10,866 bases of DNA, taken from positions 1 through 10,866 of the forward strand of contig CABUTS010000081.1 in assembly GCA_902494515.1 (NCBI GenBank), given 5' to 3'. A model generated the notes under the pieces. The model did no database searches. It was not told the origin of the DNA and worked only from the letters and a program-made list of their open reading frames with translations. Source of the DNA: an uncultured Muribaculaceae bacterium (GTDB taxonomy: Bacteria > Bacteroidota > Bacteroidia > Bacteroidales > Muribaculaceae). Of this stretch, positions 1-7,139 are shown piece after piece (position 1 is the stretch's first letter; each line of letters starts with the position of its first letter). The translations under genes and the position numbers were made by a program.

Positions 1-1376
1 TACTTTGTGACAAGAGTGGAGGGGACTTCGACGATGCTGACTGCCGGGACTTTCAGGCGCGCTTCGAGGTAACGCTCAAGTTCGACACGGGTAGATGGAC
101 TCAGACCACGGCTGGAGTTTACCATAGCTATACGCAGGGTGTCGAGAGCTCCGGTCTGCGGGTCGGCGAACACGGTGCGGGTGATTGCAATCTGGCGTAT
201 ATTGGGGAAGACGACTTTCAGTTCGGAGGTCAGATAGACAGCCGCAGCGTTGGTGGCGCGATAGTCGTCGAGCTGCAGCTTGAGCGAATCGATGGTTGCC
301 TGTTTATTGGCCAGTGCGGTTTGCGAGACCATATAAAGATCCTGCACCGATGTGTTTTCCATGTCGGTGTTCAGTTCGTTACTGCCCTGAATAATCTTCA
401 GCGTGGTGCCTTCGAGGTTGTAGTAATGCAGGCGTGAGGTGAGCGCAACGTTCAGTGAGTCCTGCGGCATCAGCTGACCGATGAGGGTGATGGTGATCTC
501 CTTGTCACGGCCGCCGTTCCACTTCTCGGTGGTGCTCAGCACATGGGTGTTGGGCCAGTCGCATTCGGTGCTGACGAACTTGCTGACGTTGATGTCGAAA
601 CGGCTCTGGCGGAGCATGTTGTATGTCAGATAGATGCTCGGGAGCAGGGTGACGATTGCCAGCGAGTAGACCAGCCGCTGCACCTTGGCGGCGCGAATCG
701 GGTCGACAGTCTGGACCGGTTTGAACTTGAACAGCTTGACGCCGATAAAGGTAGCCAGACAGATGAAGATAGAGTTGATCAGGAACAGGTAGGTTGCCCC
801 GAGGAAATATTGCAGCTGCAGGGTGGCGATACCGTAGCCTGCCGTACAGAGCGGGGGCATAAGGGCTGTTGCGATAGCCACCCCGGGGATTACGTTACCC
901 TTGTTCTTACTGCAGATTCCCACGATTCCGGCGCCGCCGCCGAAAAGTCCGATCAGCACGTCGTAGATGGTAGGGGAGGTGCGCGCAAGCAGTTCGCTGT
1001 GACCTTCGGCAACCGGGGAGATCAGGAAGTACAGACATGACGTCAGCACCGAAAACAGTGCCGCGATAATCAGGTTACGGCAGCTGCGCTTCACCAGGTC
1101 GAAATCCATCACTCCGATGCCGAGCCCGATACCGATGATAGGACCCATAAGGGGCGAAATCAGCATGGCGCCGATAATCACCGCCGTGGAGTTGGTGTTC
1201 AGCCCGAGCGATGCGACGAATATGGCCAGAATCAGGATTATCAGATTCGTGCCGCGGAACGAAACTCCCTCGCGGATCGAGGCTTCGGCATCCTGCTGAG
1301 ATATGATATAAGGAGTCAGCGAAAAATAGTTGCCGGCGAGAGTCTTGACTTTATTCAGGAAATTATTGTCGTGCAT
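1..1376 (-). CDS. DUF389 family integral membrane protein (3' end cut by window edge)
   Basis: My reading of the complement from an ATG at 1376 gives 458 uninterrupted codons to the window edge. The next codon begins TA, so it could be a stop or a Tyr. The N-terminal half (about residues 40-220) is very hydrophobic. It carries the DUF389 hallmark GAMLISPLMGPI (69-80) and a second conserved Gly/Pro-rich segment around PGVAIATALMPPLC (164-177). A further membrane helix lies near 236-252. From about 255 onward the protein is soluble-looking, with a short heptad-like stretch near 355-373, so a C-terminal extracytoplasmic domain is likely. The family is widespread in bacteria but has no agreed biochemical function. 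Length is normal for Bacteroidetes members, so little if anything is missing. It is divergent from the AI-2E-type gene. Family assignment is firm; the role is unknown. Confidence 0.88.
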   Translation of the reverse strand, partial: MHDNNFLNKVKTLAGNYFSLTPYIISQQDAEASIREGVSFRGTNLIILILAIFVASLGLNTNSTAVIIGAMLISPLMGPIIGIGLGIGVMDFDLVKRSCRNLIIAALFSVLTSCLYFLISPVAEGHSELLARTSPTIYDVLIGLFGGGAGIVGICSKNKGNVIPGVAIATALMPPLCTAGYGIATLQLQYFLGATYLFLINSIFICLATFIGVKLFKFKPVQTVDPIRAAKVQRLVYSLAIVTLLPSIYLTYNMLRQSRFDINVSKFVSTECDWPNTHVLSTTEKWNGGRDKEITITLIGQLMPQDSLNVALTSRLHYYNLEGTTLKIIQGSNELNTDMENTSVQDLYMVSQTALANKQATIDSLKLQLDDYRATNAAAVYLTSELKVVFPNIRQIAITRTVFADPQTGALDTLRIAMVNSSRGLSPSTRVELERYLEARLKVPAVSIVEVPSTLVTK

Positions 1377-1409
1377 TGGGTGGGAAATGTTTATGGTCTA
1401 ATCAATCAA

Positions 1410-1440
1410 CAAAGTTAACATTAAAAAGTGTGAAAGCAAT
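1410..1440 (-). promoter_or_regulatory. Bacteroidetes-type promoter for the DUF389 gene
   Basis: On the minus strand the sequence TAACTTTG (1410-1417) matches the -7 consensus TAnnTTTG exactly. Nineteen bases upstream is ATTG (1437-1440), a 3-of-4 match to the -33 element TTTG. The implied transcription start is near 1403, leaving a leader of about 27 nt before the ATG at 1376. The spacing is right for the primary sigma factor (sigma-ABfr) of Bacteroidetes. Transcription itself is inferred. Confidence 0.6.
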
Positions 1441-1531
1441 GTAAAAAAAAGGATATTTTTTGAAAACTTTTCCCCGACGGAAGCATTTACATAAGAAACA
1501 ACGTTTCAACTTTTAAGTACAATCATACATC

Positions 1532-2623
1532 ATGCCTTCCCGCAATCCGCTGACTCTCGACAAAGTAATGAGAATAATCGCCACGATTATCGGCATCGGG
1601 ATTGCCGTGTGGCTGATCAACTACCTGCGCAACGTGCTGTTGCCCTTCTTTGCCGCCTGCCTGATAGCCTATATCCTCAACCCTATGGTGGAATTTCAGC
1701 TCAACAAGTTCCGGTTGCGCTACCGGGCGATTGCTGTTTTCCTGACAGTCATCGAAGCCACCGGAATCATCGCGTTCATCGGTTATCTGATGGTGCCTCT
1801 CGCAATCACTGAAATCGGGCAGCTCGACAAGATGATTGCTGACTCCGGGGAAGTCACCTCGCCGTTCATCCCCAGGCAAGTTCAGGACTATCTCCGCGCC
1901 ATGGTCACCTCCGACAACCTCGCGGAGTTCATTTCCGGCTCGAAATTCGAGACACTGCTTTCCCGAAGTTCCTCGATGCTGACCGAGATTATCGACTATC
2001 TTTTGCACACGCTCGAGTGGCTGCTGATGTTCATCTACGCCATCTTCATAATGCTTGACTATCACCACCTTATGTGGTGCTTCAAAGTAGTTGTGCCGCC
2101 GAAATACCGCAGGATAACCTACCGCGTGGCCGATGACGTCAAGGACAGCATGAACCGCTATTTCCGCGGCCAGGTTGTCATCGCTATGTTCGCCGCAGTT
2201 TTCTACAGTATAGGCTTCAAACTTGTCGGACTCCCTCTTGCCATCATTATCGGCGCGCTCGTAGGGGTGCTGTACCTGATACCTTATTTCCAGTATGTCA
2301 CGCTGATTCCCGTTGCCGTGCTCTGCTACATGGACGCCATGACCGGCACGGTCAGCTTCTGGCCGATAATCGGCAAATGCCTGCTGGTCTACGTTGTCTC
2401 GCAATGTATCTGCGATTACATCCTGACCCCGAAGATCATGAAGAAAGCCCTCGGTCTGAACCCCGCCATCATCCTCCTTGCGCTCTCGGTGTGGGGGTCG
2501 CTCCTCGGAATCATCGGCATGATCATCGCCCTGCCGATGACCACCCTGCTCCTTGCCTACTACAAGGAATACATTCTCCACAACAACCTCAACGTTACTG
2601 TCGATTCAGGCACCAACCCGTAA
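1532..2623 (+). CDS. AI-2E family transporter (PerM/YhhT/TqsA-like permease)
   Basis: The 363-aa inner-membrane protein has the layout of the AI-2E transporter family (PF01594). Two N-terminal helix pairs (about 12-50 and 66-93) are followed by a soluble linker of about 70 residues and a helix at 160-176. The conserved C-terminal core starts with YFRGQ (210-214). GLPLA (233-237), a helix ending YLIPYFQ (248-254), TPKI...KALGLNP (299-311) and a final Gly-rich pair ending IALP (about 312-340) complete the signature. Known members export autoinducer-2 (TqsA) or act as Na+(Li+)/H+ antiporters; the substrate here cannot be told from sequence. The ATG at 1532 places a short polar N-terminus before helix 1. 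No strong Shine-Dalgarno or clear promoter is seen; a TA-N3-TTTG element at 1454-1462 has one extra base. The stop codon lies inside a tandem duplication. Confidence 0.9.
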   Translation: MPSRNPLTLDKVMRIIATIIGIGIAVWLINYLRNVLLPFFAACLIAYILNPMVEFQLNKFRLRYRAIAVFLTVIEATGIIAFIGYLMVPLAITEIGQLDKMIADSGEVTSPFIPRQVQDYLRAMVTSDNLAEFISGSKFETLLSRSSSMLTEIIDYLLHTLEWLLMFIYAIFIMLDYHHLMWCFKVVVPPKYRRITYRVADDVKDSMNRYFRGQVVIAMFAAVFYSIGFKLVGLPLAIIIGALVGVLYLIPYFQYVTLIPVAVLCYMDAMTGTVSFWPIIGKCLLVYVVSQCICDYILTPKIMKKALGLNPAIILLALSVWGSLLGIIGMIIALPMTTLLLAYYKEYILHNNLNVTVDSGTNP

Positions 2624-2659
2624 GATCATTCACCAGCAACCCGTAAGTTTATTCACCCG
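2614..2659 (+). repeat. Tandem 23-bp duplication spanning the AI-2E gene stop codon
   Basis: The 23 bases at 2614-2636 (starting CAACCCGTAAG) recur at 2637-2659 with three mismatches. The first copy encodes the last Asn-Pro and the TAA stop, so the second copy is an untranslated echo of the gene's end. It looks like a local slippage duplication. No function is implied. Confidence 0.75.
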
Positions 2660-2754
2660 GCAACAAGTCTATTATAAAAATTCAATTTCCGTCCGCGCCC
2701 CCCCAACAACATCAATTTTTTTAATTCTTTATCTTCTTTATATTCTTGTTTTGT

Positions 2755-2778
2755 ATCCACTGTGCCATCCACTGTGCC
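2755..2778 (+). repeat. Perfect 12-bp tandem repeat in convergent spacer
   Basis: ATCCACTGTGCC occurs twice back to back, just before the 3' end of the minus-strand barrel gene. The rest of the 163-bp convergent spacer (2624-2786) is C-rich then T-rich. I see no GC-rich hairpin terminator for either flanking gene there. Confidence 0.75.
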
Positions 2779-2786
2779 ATGCTTGT

Positions 2787-3485
2787 TCAGAACATATAGC
2801 CGACATTGACCATGAGGTTCGAGGAACCGAGCTCGTTGCGGAGCTTCACGAAGTCAGTGCCGTAGCTGATGCTTATCAGGAAGGAGTCGTAGTGGAATTT
2901 CAGACCGGCATGCCAGCCCATCTGGAAGCGGCGCAGGGCGTCTTCGCCGAGCTGTTTCCGGGAGAAGAGGTTGACATTGCCCGGGGTGAAGCCCGACATA
3001 TCGCCGGGTAAATCCTGGTTGTGAGGAGTCGTGACGGCGGTTTTCCGGTTGCCGTAAAGCTGCACGCGGAAATCGAAACCTAACAGCGGACTCAGCCCAA
3101 TATGTGGTGTTACCGGCACACGGTAGGACACATTTACGGGAAAAGTAACGTTGACAAATTTCCAGTGTTCATTGGCTGTCACCGCGTTATAGTTCTCGCT
3201 GCCGTGATATGTCTTATAGCGGAAAAAGTAACCCCATTGCATCCCTGTTCCGACATATAGCGGAACACTTTTGGAAACCAGGAAGTCGGCTGTATAATTC
3301 AATGTGAAACCGTTGAGGCTGAACGAATTGCTGTCGGCAGGGCGCATTTTCCACAAATCATAACCCGCGCCGACCGACTGAATCAGCTTCGGGGCATCAA
3401 GGACGGACCCATCCGCAGGATCGGCCATGGCAACCCCGGGTAATATCAATAACGCAGCTGCTGTAAGCAAATTCCGATACATCAT
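2787..3485 (-). CDS. Outer-membrane beta-barrel protein (porin-family/PorT-like fold)
   Basis: From the ATG at 3485 the product is 232 aa. It starts with a signal peptide (a hydrophobic run after MMYRN, likely cleavage after AMA at residue 21). An in-frame GTG two codons upstream (3491) would add only two residues, so the ATG pair at 3485/3482 is preferred. The mature part has alternating hydrophobic/aromatic strands separated by polar loops (for example FSLNGFTLNYTADFLV, PLYVGTGMQWGYFFRY, MGWHAGLKFHYDSFLISISYG). It ends VNVGYMF, with the C-terminal Phe recognised by the BAM machinery. Such small 8-10-strand barrels are abundant in Bacteroidetes and mostly of unknown function. It is divergent from the glycosidase gene. 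No clean TAnnTTTG box precedes it; a TA-N3-TTTG variant lies about 25 bp upstream. Confidence 0.75.
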   Translation of the reverse strand: MMYRNLLTAAALLILPGVAMADPADGSVLDAPKLIQSVGAGYDLWKMRPADSNSFSLNGFTLNYTADFLVSKSVPLYVGTGMQWGYFFRYKTYHGSENYNAVTANEHWKFVNVTFPVNVSYRVPVTPHIGLSPLLGFDFRVQLYGNRKTAVTTPHNQDLPGDMSGFTPGNVNLFSRKQLGEDALRRFQMGWHAGLKFHYDSFLISISYGTDFVKLRNELGSSNLMVNVGYMF

Positions 3486-3683
3486 TATCACTTTTTACGA
3501 ATTTATTCAAATAATAAACGCCCGGGGCTCTCCGGCGGTTCGGGAATACTCCTAAAATTTGTAAGTCAAGTTGCTCGGATAGGATTTTCTGTTTTGTAGA
3601 GGTTTTGGCTTCAATACACCTTATATCAGCAAGTTTTCGTATCTTTGTAGACAATAGCTATAACCAATTTAATACCGCAAAAC
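3486..3683. other. Divergent intergenic region with GC-rich hairpin
   Basis: This 198-bp spacer separates the barrel gene and the glycosidase gene. It holds the glycosidase -7 box on the plus side. It also holds a GC-rich hairpin, CGCC(C)GG paired with CCGGCG (3519-3525 with 3532-3537, one bulged C, 6-nt loop), which would lie in the 5' leader of the barrel gene mRNA. The surroundings are AT-rich. Any regulatory role for the hairpin is speculative. Confidence 0.4.
3640..3647 (+). promoter_or_regulatory. -7 promoter element of the glycosidase gene
   Basis: TATCTTTG matches the Bacteroidetes -7 consensus TAnnTTTG exactly and ends 36 bp before the ATG at 3684, giving a leader of roughly 30 nt. 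No good -33 TTTG is found at 19-21 bp spacing (the closest TTTG is about 32 bp upstream). The promoter may therefore be weak or need an activator. Confidence 0.5.
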
Positions 3684-6170
3684 ATGCCTCGAATTTCAGT
3701 GATTGTATTTCTTGCCCTGTGGTTGTCCGTAACCGGCGCCCGGGCACAGAAAGGGAGAGTGGAATGTAACGAAAAGGATAAGCAGGTGACGCTGTCGGTC
3801 TATGACGGGAAACTGATTTTGGGACTGGACTATGCGCAGGGAGGCCGCGTCAGCCGTCTGTGTGTCAACGGCCGTGACGTACTGGCCGGAACTGGAGCAT
3901 TCACCGGCTTCAAAACCCGTGGAGGCACGTTTACTTCAATGACTCCGCAGGATGGGATGCAATTAAATGTGTCGGATAACGGGGTGACACTCTCGGGTAT
4001 AACCTTCGGCGACAATGCTGTGAAAGCAGTTGAAACCTGGCAGTTCCGTGTGAAAGACGACAAGATAGTGTGGGACATCGACCGCACGTACAGCACCCTG
4101 GCCAAACTTGAGGAAACTTACTTCCCGCAATGGCATTTTGCCGATCTGTCGGTGTGGAAGGGGGGAATCCTTGACAATGGCGGCATGGTGTGGTGCAAAT
4201 ATCTGCGCAATCCCTACGACACCTACAGTGTGCACACCGGTGGTGTTACATTCTGGAATCCCGAGAACGGCGACGCTCTGCGCATCGCTTCCGATGCCGT
4301 GGAAGATCAGCTGGCCTCCAAGTTTACCCAGGGTAACGACCGTGAGTTTCTCTTCACTCAATGCGCCACACGCCAGGAACTGGAACAGCGCTACAATCTG
4401 GACCGGTTCGTCGGACAGCATACAGATCCCTTCGCTCCTTTCAATGTTGAAAAAGCTGAGAATGTTCACGTTACCTTAGAACTGAGCTATGTGGATTACA
4501 ACCAGGAGTATTCCCGCGGAAACCTTCAGGGCATTGACGCTGACGCGGTACGAGAGCTGATGAACACCACCGGACGCTATGGTGTGGTCGATAACGGCAT
4601 TGTCGGAGCCAACGGATGGACCTCCAACTGGAAGTGCCTTCACGAACCTTTCTTCTCGCTGATTGGCCTGGCCCTTAATGACAGCAACTATGTGCGCAAC
4701 ATGGCTTCCTCCCTTGACCGTGAGCGCGACTATGCTATACAGGAGGACGGACGTGTCTTGTCGCGCTGGCATAACGGCGACGAGGACCAGATGCCGGGCA
4801 CCTATAATTACAAAACAGGGTACTACGAGGCTCGCTGGGGTTACACCATTGACTCTCAGACCGGGCATGTGCTCAACGTCGCCGACCTGTTCGACCTGAA
4901 CGGGGATTTGGAATGGCTGCGCAGCCACAAGCAGGGGTGCGAACTTGCGCTTGACTGGCTTATTCGCAGGGATACCAACAACAACGGTATCTTTGAGATG
5001 ATGAACGATGCCTGCACCGAGAATTTGTGCAGCGACTGGCTCGACATCGTGTGGGCCAGTTTTGAAAATGGCTTTGTGAACGCACAGCTCTATGGCGCAT
5101 TGCGGAAGTGGAGCGAATGTGAGCGATTACTCGGTGATGAGGCGAAAGCCGACCGCTATGCAGCAGTGGCGTCACGTCTGAAGGAGAACTTCAACAAACC
5201 TGTTGACCAGGGAGGCTTCTGGTTGCCCGAAAAGAAACAGTTCATCTACTGGCGAGACAAGGACGGTTCCCCTCACGGTCAGAACCTTGTGACCCCGGTG
5301 AACTTTGCAGTCATAGCGTATGGCCTTTGCGATGACGAGGGCCGCATCTCACAAATACTTGATCAGATTGAGCAGCGCAGCGTGGCAGAGAATCTTTTCC
5401 ACTGGCCATTGTGCTTCGATTCTTTCGAACGCGAGGAGGTGTCAGACGGAAACTGGCCTTTCCCGAAATATGAAAACGGCGACATCTTCCCCACCTGGGG
5501 TTACATGGGAATCCGGGCCTACACCCATTACAACAAGGACATCGCGCTTAAGTACATCCGCAACCTCCTGAAGCAGTACCGAATCGACGGGCTTTCGTCA
5601 CAGCGCTACAACCGCGTCACCCAGAAGGGTGAGGGATCTGACATTCTGGCCGGTATCTGCACCAGCATCATTGGCTTGTACAGGGACATCTACGGCGTAT
5701 GCCCAAAGTGGAACCGCATGGGTCTGGAACCCCATCTTTCCAAGGCTCTGAACGGCACCTGCTTTAACTATTCGCTCCGCGGCACTGACTACCGTATCAG
5801 TATCAGTGTCAATGACTATGAAATGCAGACCGAACGCTTCACAATCCGTTCGGCAGAAGCATTCGGAGCAGCGATGAATGATAATATGCTCTCGGTTTAT
5901 CCTCACAACGAGGAACAGACCGTGCTGCACATCACTCGTGACGGGCTCCATCCGGTGAATATCGTGATGAAGAAATGCACCGATAAGGAACTCGCCTGGG
6001 AGTTCACTTCGCCCGACAATTATCGAATCGTGGTGGAGGGCCTTGATCCCCGACAAAGCTACAAAGCTGTGGCCGGTGGAAAGACGCAGCCCCTCGAAGT
6101 GAACGCCGATGGCATAGCCTCATTCACCAGCCCCGGCAAATCCCATGTGCGCGTGATAGCGTCAAGATAA
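3684..6170 (+). CDS. Secreted (alpha/alpha)6-barrel glycoside hydrolase, family unassigned
   Basis: The 828-aa protein begins with a signal peptide (residues 1-21, cleavage after ARA). Residues about 25-270 are strand-rich and look like the N-terminal beta-sandwich of six-hairpin glycosidases. Residues about 285-680 are helical, with repeated aromatic-rich helix starts. This part contains a Ca2+-loop-like DTNNNGIFE (430-438), SDWLD (450-454) and a Gly-rich GEGSD (649-653). The D-N-G loop followed by a D-W-x-D segment resembles the active-site side of GH63, GH78, GH116 and GH133 enzymes; D451, D454 and E461 are candidate acidic residues. The segment GLEPHLSKALNG and what follows (about 680-828) resemble the C-terminal beta-domain of such enzymes. 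Substrate is unknown; an alpha-linked glycan is a guess. No SusC/SusD or regulator is adjacent. The enzyme is probably periplasmic, as there is no lipobox and no sorting domain. Confidence 0.72.
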   Translation: MPRISVIVFLALWLSVTGARAQKGRVECNEKDKQVTLSVYDGKLILGLDYAQGGRVSRLCVNGRDVLAGTGAFTGFKTRGGTFTSMTPQDGMQLNVSDNGVTLSGITFGDNAVKAVETWQFRVKDDKIVWDIDRTYSTLAKLEETYFPQWHFADLSVWKGGILDNGGMVWCKYLRNPYDTYSVHTGGVTFWNPENGDALRIASDAVEDQLASKFTQGNDREFLFTQCATRQELEQRYNLDRFVGQHTDPFAPFNVEKAENVHVTLELSYVDYNQEYSRGNLQGIDADAVRELMNTTGRYGVVDNGIVGANGWTSNWKCLHEPFFSLIGLALNDSNYVRNMASSLDRERDYAIQEDGRVLSRWHNGDEDQMPGTYNYKTGYYEARWGYTIDSQTGHVLNVADLFDLNGDLEWLRSHKQGCELALDWLIRRDTNNNGIFEMMNDACTENLCSDWLDIVWASFENGFVNAQLYGALRKWSECERLLGDEAKADRYAAVASRLKENFNKPVDQGGFWLPEKKQFIYWRDKDGSPHGQNLVTPVNFAVIAYGLCDDEGRISQILDQIEQRSVAENLFHWPLCFDSFEREEVSDGNWPFPKYENGDIFPTWGYMGIRAYTHYNKDIALKYIRNLLKQYRIDGLSSQRYNRVTQKGEGSDILAGICTSIIGLYRDIYGVCPKWNRMGLEPHLSKALNGTCFNYSLRGTDYRISISVNDYEMQTERFTIRSAEAFGAAMNDNMLSVYPHNEEQTVLHITRDGLHPVNIVMKKCTDKELAWEFTSPDNYRIVVEGLDPRQSYKAVAGGKTQPLEVNADGIASFTSPGKSHVRVIASR

Positions 6171-6217
6171 ACCTCATTATGAATACCATCTGAAGATGGT
6201 GTGTCATCCAATACCAC

Positions 6218-6247
6218 TCAGCCTGGGATTGCTTCCGGGCTGATTTT
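6218..6247 (+). terminator. Rho-independent terminator of the glycosidase gene
   Basis: TCAGCCTGG (6218-6226) pairs with CCGGGCTGA (6235-6243) as a 9-bp stem with one G-U pair and an 8-nt loop. TTTT follows at once (6244-6247). It sits about 48 bp after the stop codon at 6170. The short T-run makes it moderate rather than strong. Confidence 0.65.
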
Positions 6248-6355
6248 GTATGGGTTAGTTCCATGCAGTTCCGTGTAAAAACAAACACGCGGCAAATGAA
6301 ATTCTGGCAGATTTTCCGGTGGCTATGGGTTCAAAAACTCCGGAGAGGAGTGCAC

Positions 6356-6390
6356 AAAAAAGTCTCCGGCCTGTTGGGAAGCCGGAGACT
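6356..6390 (-). terminator. Rho-independent terminator of the HTH gene
   Basis: AGTCTCCGGC (6361-6370) and GCCGGAGACT (6381-6390) form a perfect 10-bp stem with a 10-nt loop. Read on the minus strand, the stem is followed directly by a run of T (6360-6356). It lies 96 bp beyond the HTH stop codon. A second small stem (ACTCC with GGAGT, 6337-6351) followed by TTTT on the minus strand sits just downstream and may back it up. Confidence 0.8.
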
Positions 6391-6486
6391 GTAGATAATA
6401 ATACTTTGAATTTTGCAGAGGACTATCCGTTTGACATGAATCAGAACTTAAGAGAGTGGGGGAGGAATGAGCGCCCCCGGCGTCTG

Positions 6487-6759
6487 TCAATCCCGGATAG
6501 CCGGAGTTTTGAAACCGCAGACCTTCTGGAATTCAGCGAAGAAATCGTGCGACAGCGCTACGGAAATTCTGCACAGAAGTTCGGTGTCAATCGACCCCTT
6601 ACGCAGGATCTTGTAGACATTGGTACGGTCGCAGCATATTTCCTGAGCTAACCAGGCAGCCGGGCGGCGTTGGCGACGAAGTTCGTTGCCGATGAGAGTA
6701 CCGATGTGGACCTTAATGCCACAATCTTCGGTAAAAGTAGAAACATGAGTTGATTCCAT
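6487..6759 (-). CDS. Small helix-turn-helix (Cro/CI-like) DNA-binding protein
   Basis: The 90-aa product has a compact helical core from about residue 17 (VHIGTLIGNELRRQ). The helix-turn-helix follows at about 36-58 (WLAQEICCDRTNVYKILRKG), and SIDTELLCRISVALSHDFF completes the domain. I recognise this pattern from small Bacteroidetes HTH proteins; known relatives usually start close to the HIG segment. The 16-residue N-terminal extension here is supported only because 6759 is the sole in-frame ATG. The C-terminal tail (81-90) is short and polar. There is no partner domain or toxin-like neighbour. The gene stands alone, with its own promoter (with a palindrome) and terminator, which fits a self-regulated transcription factor. 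The targets are unknown. The plus-strand frame overlapping it (6319-6651) lacks any protein features. Confidence 0.8.
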   Translation of the reverse strand: MESTHVSTFTEDCGIKVHIGTLIGNELRRQRRPAAWLAQEICCDRTNVYKILRKGSIDTELLCRISVALSHDFFAEFQKVCGFKTPAIRD

Positions 6760-6877
6760 GCCTAAACAGATAATGATGTTGTGGTAAAAAAGTTGTTCGG
6801 GATCCGAAAGGATTGGTCAGGATGTGATGCCGGCGGATGCCGGAATACAGTGAGACAGCCCCAACGGAATCTCGCTG

Positions 6878-6909
6878 CAAAAATAATATATTTTTGGAAA
6901 ATTTCCAAG
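6878..6909 (-). promoter_or_regulatory. Bacteroidetes-type promoter of the HTH gene
   Basis: On the minus strand TATTTTTG (6878-6885) matches TAnnTTTG exactly. CTTG (6906-6909), a 3-of-4 match to the -33 element, lies 20 bp upstream. The predicted start near 6871 gives a leader of about 110 nt, long for this kind of gene. Confidence 0.55.
6894..6908. promoter_or_regulatory. Candidate operator: perfect 15-bp palindrome over the HTH promoter
   Basis: TTGGAAA-A-TTTCCAA is a perfect inverted repeat (7-bp arms around one base). It lies between and overlaps the -33 and spacer region of the predicted HTH-gene promoter. A dimeric HTH protein bound here would block RNA polymerase, so autorepression is the simplest reading. 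The palindrome is seen directly; the protein-site link is inference. Confidence 0.45.
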
Positions 6910-6930
6910 TCTTATATAATAAGGGTTGTA

Positions 6931-6961
6931 AATTTAAACCATTGTTAATAAAGTTTAAATT
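6931..6961. repeat. 9-bp inverted repeat in AT-rich region
   Basis: AATTTAAAC (6931-6939) and GTTTAAATT (6953-6961) are perfect inverted copies separated by 13 bases. As RNA the stem would be weak; as DNA it could be a two-half-site binding location upstream of the HTH promoter. Chance occurrence in AT-rich DNA cannot be excluded. Confidence 0.5.
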
Positions 6962-7003
6962 AACGCTTTACTCTTACAATTTATTGATTGTGTTGCCAAA
7001 AGG

Positions 7004-7083
7004 GCTTAAAAAAGTAGCAAAAATGTCAACATCCCACAATTATACTTTTGCAATTATATATCTGAGATTTTTTGCTTAAAAAA
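7004..7083. repeat. Short direct repeats in AT-rich region
   Basis: GCTTAAAAAA occurs at 7004-7013 and 7074-7083, exactly 70 bp apart. CAATTATA occurs at 7037-7044 and 7051-7058, 14 bp apart. They lie upstream of the HTH promoter and may be protein-binding sites or low-complexity coincidence. Confidence 0.35.
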
Positions 7084-7087
7084 TGTG

Positions 7088-7127
7088 AAAAATCTCCTTC
7101 TCCGGAATTCTGACCGGGGAAGGAGAT
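7088..7127 (-). terminator. Rho-independent terminator of the M3 peptidase gene
   Basis: The arms at 7092-7105 and 7114-7127 form a 14-bp stem with one T/G wobble and an 8-nt loop (AATTCTGA). On the minus strand the stem runs into TTTTT (7092-7088). It lies about 53 bp past the peptidase stop codon and would end transcription of the rhomboid-EEP-peptidase run. Confidence 0.85.
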
Positions 7128-7139
7128 ACAGAGCTGTCA

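Larger units (their letters stand above)
6171..6486. other. Convergent intergenic region between glycosidase and HTH genes
   Basis: This 316-bp stretch has no convincing gene. It contains a short hairpin just after the glycosidase stop (ACCATC-TGAA-GATGGT, 6185-6200, no T-run) and the glycosidase terminator. The HTH-gene terminator sits further right. A weak CGTGT...ACACG inverted repeat lies near 6275-6292. An open frame from 6319 on the plus strand runs over the terminator and antisense to the HTH gene and is not credible. Confidence 0.6.

Noticed and set aside
1454..1462. TATTTTTTG as the promoter -7 box of the AI-2E gene
   Set aside because: It has three instead of two bases between TA and TTTG and no good -33 element, so I did not annotate it.
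1523..2581. A 352-codon open frame on the minus strand, antisense to the AI-2E transporter gene
   Set aside because: The translation is rich in His, Asp, Gly and Glu, as expected from the complement of a hydrophobic membrane protein. The plus-strand frame has clear family motifs.
3397..3654. A minus-strand 85-codon frame overlapping the start of the barrel gene
   Set aside because: It is out of frame with the barrel protein, covers the divergent promoter region and shows no domain.
6319..6651. A plus-strand 110-codon frame overlapping the HTH gene
   Set aside because: It runs through a strong minus-strand terminator hairpin and is antisense to the HTH domain. Its translation shows no structure or family.
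6837..7079. A plus-strand 80-codon frame in the AT-rich block
   Set aside because: Its Lys/Leu/Asn/Tyr-rich composition follows the AT content. It has no promoter with both elements and no family resemblance, and it ends in the repeat region.
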